A stretch of 46,659 nt of DNA from Halothece sp964463655 (GTDB lineage Bacteria; Cyanobacteriota; Cyanobacteriia; Cyanobacteriales; Rubidibacteraceae), in assembly GCA_964463655.1 (NCBI GenBank), contig CAYXDG010000019.1:1-46659 (forward strand), written 5' to 3'. The notes beneath the pieces were generated by a model. That model was not told the origin of the DNA. It saw nothing but the letters and a program-made list of their open reading frames with translations, and searched no databases. This document shows, piece after piece, positions 42,742-46,659 of this stretch. How positions within the stretch are numbered: the first letter of the stretch is position 1; each line of letters starts with the position of its first letter. The position numbers were made by a program, and so were the translations under genes.

Positions 42742-44961
42742 TTAACCAAAGAGGGAAGAGGTAGAGGCAATGAGGAAGGCTGCGTAAGTCAGGATGTAGC
42801 CAACTGCGAAGTGTGCTAAACCAACTAAACGCGCTTGCACAATGGAGAGAGCAACGGGCTTGTCTTTCCAACGAACAAGGTTCGCCAGAGGAGTGCGCTC
42901 GTGCGCCCAAACAATGGTTTCGATCAATTCTTGCCAGTAACCACGCCAAGAGATGAGGAACATGAAACCAGTCGCCCAAACAAGGTGTCCGAAGAGGAAC
43001 ATCCAAGCCCAGACAGAGAGGTTGTTCATGCCAAAGGTGTTGTAACCGTTGATTAACTGAGCAGAGTTGAGCCAGAGATAATCCCGTAACCATCCCATGA
43101 GGTAGGTAGAAGATTCGTTGAACTGAGCAACGTTACCTTGCCAGATACCGAGATGTTTCCAGTGCCAGTAGAAGGTAACCCAACCAATGGTGTTTAACAT
43201 CCAGAAGACGGCGAGATAGAAAGCATCCCAAGCTGAAATGTCGCAAGTACCGCCACGACCCGGACCGTCGCAGGGGAAGCTATAACCGAAGTCTTTTTTG
43301 TCAGGCATTAACTTGGAACCACGAGCGTCTAATGCACCTTTAACCAGAATTAAGGTTGTGGTGTGCAGTCCGAGCGCGATCGCGTGGTGAACTAAGAAGT
43401 CACCCGGTCCGATCGTAAGGAACAGGGAGTTACCGCCACTGTTAATCGCATCGAGCCAGCCCGGAAGCCAAGCTGCACCTGCGTTAGATGCAACACTGTC
43501 AGCGTTAGATAATAACGCATCCATACCGTACAAGGCTTTTCCGTGTGCGCTTTGGACAAATTGAGCAAACACAGGTTCGATCAGAATTTGTTTCTCAGGA
43601 GTGCCAAAGGCAACTACTACGTCGTTGTGAACATAGAGTCCTAAAGTGTGGAATCCTAAGAACAAGGAAACCCAGCTTAAGTGGGAGATGATCGCTTCTT
43701 TGTGTTGTAAAACTCGATCGAGAACATTACCTTTGTTTTGTTCTGGATCATAGTCACGGATTAAGAAAATTGCACCGTGAGCAAATGCACCCACCATAAT
43801 GAAGCCAGCAATGTACTGGTGGTGAGTATAAAGCGCCGCTTGGGTGGTGTAATCCCGTGCGATGAACGCATAAGGAGGTAGGGAATACATATGTTGAGCC
43901 ACCAAAGAAGTCACTGTTCCTAACGCTGCCAGTGCTAATGCTAACTGGAAGTGTAAGGAATTATTTAAGGTGTCATAGAGTCCTTGGTGAGGCAGGTTGA
44001 ATTGCCCTTCACTTTCACTGCCAGGGATTAACCCTTTCTTGGAATCAAGCATTTCGCGGATACTGTGACCAATACCGAAGTTGGTACGGTACATATGACC
44101 TGCGATGATAAAGAGAACCGCGATCGCGAGGTGGTGGTGTGCCATGTCAGTCAACCACAAGGATTCGGTTTGAGGATGGAAGCCACCGAGGAAGGTTAAA
44201 ATCGCAGAGCCAGCCCCTTCAGAAGTACCAAAGATGTGGTTAGCCGTATCAGGACTTTCTGCATACACACCCCAGTTACCACTGAAAAATGGCCCTAAAC
44301 CAGCAGGGTGAGGTTTGACTTGTAGGAAGTTATCCCAACCGACGTGCTGACCGCGAGACTCAGGAATTGCTACGTGAACTAAGTGACCAGCCCAAGCTAA
44401 GGAACTCACGCCGAATAAACCTGCTAAGTGGTGGTTTAAACGAGATTCAGCGTTTTTGAACCAAGAGAGACTGGGACGGAACTTGGGTTGTAAGTGTAGC
44501 CATCCTGCAAATAAGAAGACAGCAGACAGCAATAACAAGAACACTGCACCCTGATAAAGCTGACTGTTGGTGGTCATGCCAATGGTGTAGAACCAGTGGT
44601 AAACACCAGAATACGCAATGTTTACAGGGTTAGAAGCACCCGCTTGGGTAAACGCATCGACAGCTGCGTCTCCGAAGTGAGGGTCCCAAATTGCGTGGGC
44701 AATGGGACTGACATTTAAGGGGTCTTTAATCCACTGTTCAAAATTACCTTGCCAAGCCACGTGGAAGATAGTACCGGAAGTCCACAGAAAGATGATGGCA
44801 ATGTGTCCAAAGTGAGAGGCAAAAATCTTCTGGTAAAGATTTTCCTCAGTCATACCATCATGGCTTTCAAAGTCGTGAGCGGTTGCAATCCCGTACCAAA
44901 TCCGACGAGTTGTTGGATCTTGGGCAAGGTCTTGGCTAAATTTTGGAAATTTGGTTGCCAT
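42742..44961 (-). CDS. psaB: Photosystem I P700 chlorophyll a apoprotein A2
   Basis: Core subunit of photosystem I, 739 residues, eleven predicted membrane helices, binding P700 chlorophyll, A0, phylloquinone and half of the FX iron-sulfur cluster. The FX loop FPCDGPGRGGTCDISAWDAFYLAVFWML is complete. N-terminus MATKFPKFSQDLAQDPTTRRIWYG is canonical. It follows psaA by 150 bp; they are normally cotranscribed. Confidence 0.99.
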   Translation of the reverse strand: MATKFPKFSQDLAQDPTTRRIWYGIATAHDFESHDGMTEENLYQKIFASHFGHIAIIFLWTSGTIFHVAWQGNFEQWIKDPLNVSPIAHAIWDPHFGDAAVDAFTQAGASNPVNIAYSGVYHWFYTIGMTTNSQLYQGAVFLLLLSAVFLFAGWLHLQPKFRPSLSWFKNAESRLNHHLAGLFGVSSLAWAGHLVHVAIPESRGQHVGWDNFLQVKPHPAGLGPFFSGNWGVYAESPDTANHIFGTSEGAGSAILTFLGGFHPQTESLWLTDMAHHHLAIAVLFIIAGHMYRTNFGIGHSIREMLDSKKGLIPGSESEGQFNLPHQGLYDTLNNSLHFQLALALAALGTVTSLVAQHMYSLPPYAFIARDYTTQAALYTHHQYIAGFIMVGAFAHGAIFLIRDYDPEQNKGNVLDRVLQHKEAIISHLSWVSLFLGFHTLGLYVHNDVVVAFGTPEKQILIEPVFAQFVQSAHGKALYGMDALLSNADSVASNAGAAWLPGWLDAINSGGNSLFLTIGPGDFLVHHAIALGLHTTTLILVKGALDARGSKLMPDKKDFGYSFPCDGPGRGGTCDISAWDAFYLAVFWMLNTIGWVTFYWHWKHLGIWQGNVAQFNESSTYLMGWLRDYLWLNSAQLINGYNTFGMNNLSVWAWMFLFGHLVWATGFMFLISWRGYWQELIETIVWAHERTPLANLVRWKDKPVALSIVQARLVGLAHFAVGYILTYAAFLIASTSSLFG

Positions 44962-45030
44962 AGCCTTTGTTGGAAATCCTCTTTACAAATGAATGAATAA
45001 ATCCGTTTATTCGTTGATTCTTGGAGTGTC

Positions 45031-45060
45031 TGACCCCTTGAACCGAAGTTTTCGGGGTCA
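45031..45060 (-). other. Stem-loop in the psaA-psaB intergenic spacer
   Basis: TGACCCC and GGGGTCA enclose an inner CCGAA/TTCGG stem with a short loop. No T tract follows, so it is more likely an mRNA processing or stability element than a full terminator. About 70 nt upstream of psaB. Confidence 0.55.
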
Positions 45061-45111
45061 GGGTGGTTTCACTGATTTTTATACCAGTGTTACCGTTTTT
45101 CTTTCTTACCG

Positions 45112-46659
45112 TCAACCGACAGCAATAATTCTGGCGATGAAGAACGCCCAGGTAGTACCAATGCCCCCCAACAGGAAGTGAGCGACTCCTACCGCGCGTC
45201 CTTGAGTAATACTGAGAGCGCGGGGTTGAATTGCTGGAGCAACTTTGAGCTTATTGTGCGCCCAAACGATCGACTCGATTAATTCTTGCCAGTAGCCACG
45301 ACCACTGAATAAGAACATCAAGCTAAAGGCCCAGACAAAGTGCGCTCCTAAGAAGATTAAACCATAGGCGGACAGAGCCGAACCGTAGGAGTTAATCACA
45401 TTCGCGGATTGTCCCCAGAGGAAGTCACGCAACCAGCCGTTAATGGTAAGTGCGCTAGTGGCAAAGTTACCCGAGGTGATGTGAGAAACCGTTCCATCTG
45501 GTAAAACAGTTCCCCAAACATCCGATTGCATTTTCCAACTGAAGTGGAAGATCACGATCGAGAGGCAATTGTACATCCAGAATAAACCGAGGAACACATG
45601 GTCCCAACCAGAAACTTGGCAAGTACCGCCACGACCTGGACCATCGCAAGGGAAACGGAATCCGAGTTCAGCTTTATCAGGAATGAGACGGGAGTTCCGA
45701 GCGTATAATACGCCTTTAAGGAGAATCAAGACGGTGACGTGAATGGTGAACGCATGGATGTGATGCACCATAAAGTCAGCTGTCCCCAGTTGAATAGGCA
45801 TCATCGCCACTTTACCGCCAACTGCAACGATGTCTCCGCCAAACGCATAACTCGCTGGTTCGATCGCGTTGGGAGCCGTTCCACCCGGAGCCATTGTGTG
45901 CAGATTTTGCACCCATTGGGCAAAAATCGGTTGTAATTGAATCGCGCTATCAGAGAACATATCCTGCGGACGACCTAACGCACGCATCGTGTCGTTGTGG
46001 ATATATAATCCGAAGCTATGGAAGCCTAAGAAAATACAAACCCAGTTGAGGTGAGAGATAATGGCATCCCGAACACGGAGAACCCGATCGAGGACGTTAT
46101 CAACATTTTTCGCAGGATCATAGTCACGAACCATGAAGATCGCACCATGAGCACCAGCCCCAACTATAAAAAATGCACCAATCCACATATGATGGGTGAA
46201 TAGCGACAACTGAGTTGCGTAGTCTGTCGCGATGTAAGGATAGGGAGGCATCGCATACATATGATGCGCCACAATAATGGTCACAGAACCCAACATTGCC
46301 AAGTTAATCGCAAGCTGAGCGTGCCAAGATGTGGTCAGAACTTCATAAAGTCCTTTGTGTCCTTCTCCGCCAAATAACAGGGGATCACCTTTATGACCAT
46401 CTAAAATTTCTTTTAAGCTATGGCCAATTCCCCAGTTGGTGCGGTACATATGACCCGCAATAATAAACAACACTGCAAGGGCTAAGTGGTGGTGAGCGGT
46501 GTCAGATAACCATAAGCCACCTGTGGTTGGGTTCAAACCGCCCTTGAAGGTCAAGAAGTCAGCATACTCAGCCCAGTTCAGGGTAAAGAAAGGTTTTAAA
46601 CCCTGTTCAAAACTGGGATAGAGTTCTGCCATTAAACTCCGATCCAAAATAAATTGGTG
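45112..46659 (-). CDS. psaA: Photosystem I P700 chlorophyll a apoprotein A1 (partial, 5' end outside window)
   Basis: The frame is open to the window's right end, so the N-terminal part (about 235 residues) is missing; 515 residues remain, starting HQFILDRSLMAELYPSFEQG. FX loop FPCDGPGRGGTCQVSGWDHVFLGLFWMY is present, and the C-terminus IARIIAVG is canonical. Heterodimer partner of PsaB, on which P700 and the electron-transfer chain are built. Confidence 0.99.
   Translation of the reverse strand, partial: HQFILDRSLMAELYPSFEQGLKPFFTLNWAEYADFLTFKGGLNPTTGGLWLSDTAHHHLALAVLFIIAGHMYRTNWGIGHSLKEILDGHKGDPLLFGGEGHKGLYEVLTTSWHAQLAINLAMLGSVTIIVAHHMYAMPPYPYIATDYATQLSLFTHHMWIGAFFIVGAGAHGAIFMVRDYDPAKNVDNVLDRVLRVRDAIISHLNWVCIFLGFHSFGLYIHNDTMRALGRPQDMFSDSAIQLQPIFAQWVQNLHTMAPGGTAPNAIEPASYAFGGDIVAVGGKVAMMPIQLGTADFMVHHIHAFTIHVTVLILLKGVLYARNSRLIPDKAELGFRFPCDGPGRGGTCQVSGWDHVFLGLFWMYNCLSIVIFHFSWKMQSDVWGTVLPDGTVSHITSGNFATSALTINGWLRDFLWGQSANVINSYGSALSAYGLIFLGAHFVWAFSLMFLFSGRGYWQELIESIVWAHNKLKVAPAIQPRALSITQGRAVGVAHFLLGGIGTTWAFFIARIIAVG

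Overview
The window is a piece of cyanobacterial chromosome. The clearest evidence is psaA/psaB (photosystem I core), ycf34, the carotenoid desaturase crtD, thylakoid-type FtsH proteases, a CYP38/TLP40-like lumenal cyclophilin, and the very frequent HIP1 octamer GCGATCGC. A 100-N scaffold gap (1993-2092) shows that this is a draft assembly. The genus cannot be fixed from the sequence alone.

Layout. 1-960: 3' part of a frameshifted IS200/IS605 tnpB with its right-end hairpin. 961-1890: a small glycine-zipper membrane protein and upp. 1891-2772: no protein gene, but a tandemly duplicated small-RNA-like unit that spans the gap, then copy A of a 279-bp dispersed repeat. 2773-9706: cyclophilin, thiL, a divergent PEP-synthase-like protein, a beta-hydroxyacid dehydrogenase, a hypothetical gene and an EamA transporter. 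9754-14205: recF, a thioredoxin, a FtsH1-type protease and a PPOX-type flavoprotein. 14349-17768: class II ribonucleotide reductase interrupted by a LAGLIDADG intein. 17855-21395: a metzincin-like protease, a TPR tail-anchored protein, coaD with an overlapping coiled-coil gene, and mreC. 21436-23720: repeat copy B, rnpB, rnc and a RibD-type reductase. 23755-28241: moeA, a BrnT/BrnA toxin-antitoxin locus whose toxin start is frameshifted, crtD and an M23 peptidase. 28242-36484 is an accessory island around trpS: a Uma2 relic, an XRE-like gene, an orphan ribbon-helix-helix gene, a two-gene nuclease-helicase-ParA / ParB-HhH operon, a low-molecular-weight phosphatase, a DUF3102-like gene, a tnpB relic and ycf34. 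36553-46659: tRNA CCA-transferase, an RRM protein, a glycerophosphodiesterase, an FtsH2-type protease, a hypothetical gene, psaB and the 3' part of psaA.

The best candidate for an undescribed system is the operon at 30512-34398. One 1065-residue polypeptide joins a Vsr/DUF559-like nuclease domain, a complete SF1 (Upf1/Dna2-like) helicase and a complete ParA/MinD ATPase. It overlaps by ATGA a second gene that joins a ParB/Srx-like domain, a coiled coil and a ComEA-like helix-hairpin-helix. Partition-type and nuclease-helicase parts in one unit suggest genome defence, plasmid exclusion or DNA repair. That is inference from domains and context.

Other notable points: a near-identical 279-bp block upstream of both rnpB and the cyclophilin gene; a duplicated promoter-RNA-terminator cassette; short palindromic or repeated DNA inside the coding regions of the intein, RNase III and the RibD-like reductase; several single-base frameshifts (tnpB, brnT, the Uma2 relic) that are either real decay or draft errors; and a CCA-transferase with no conventional start codon at the expected place.
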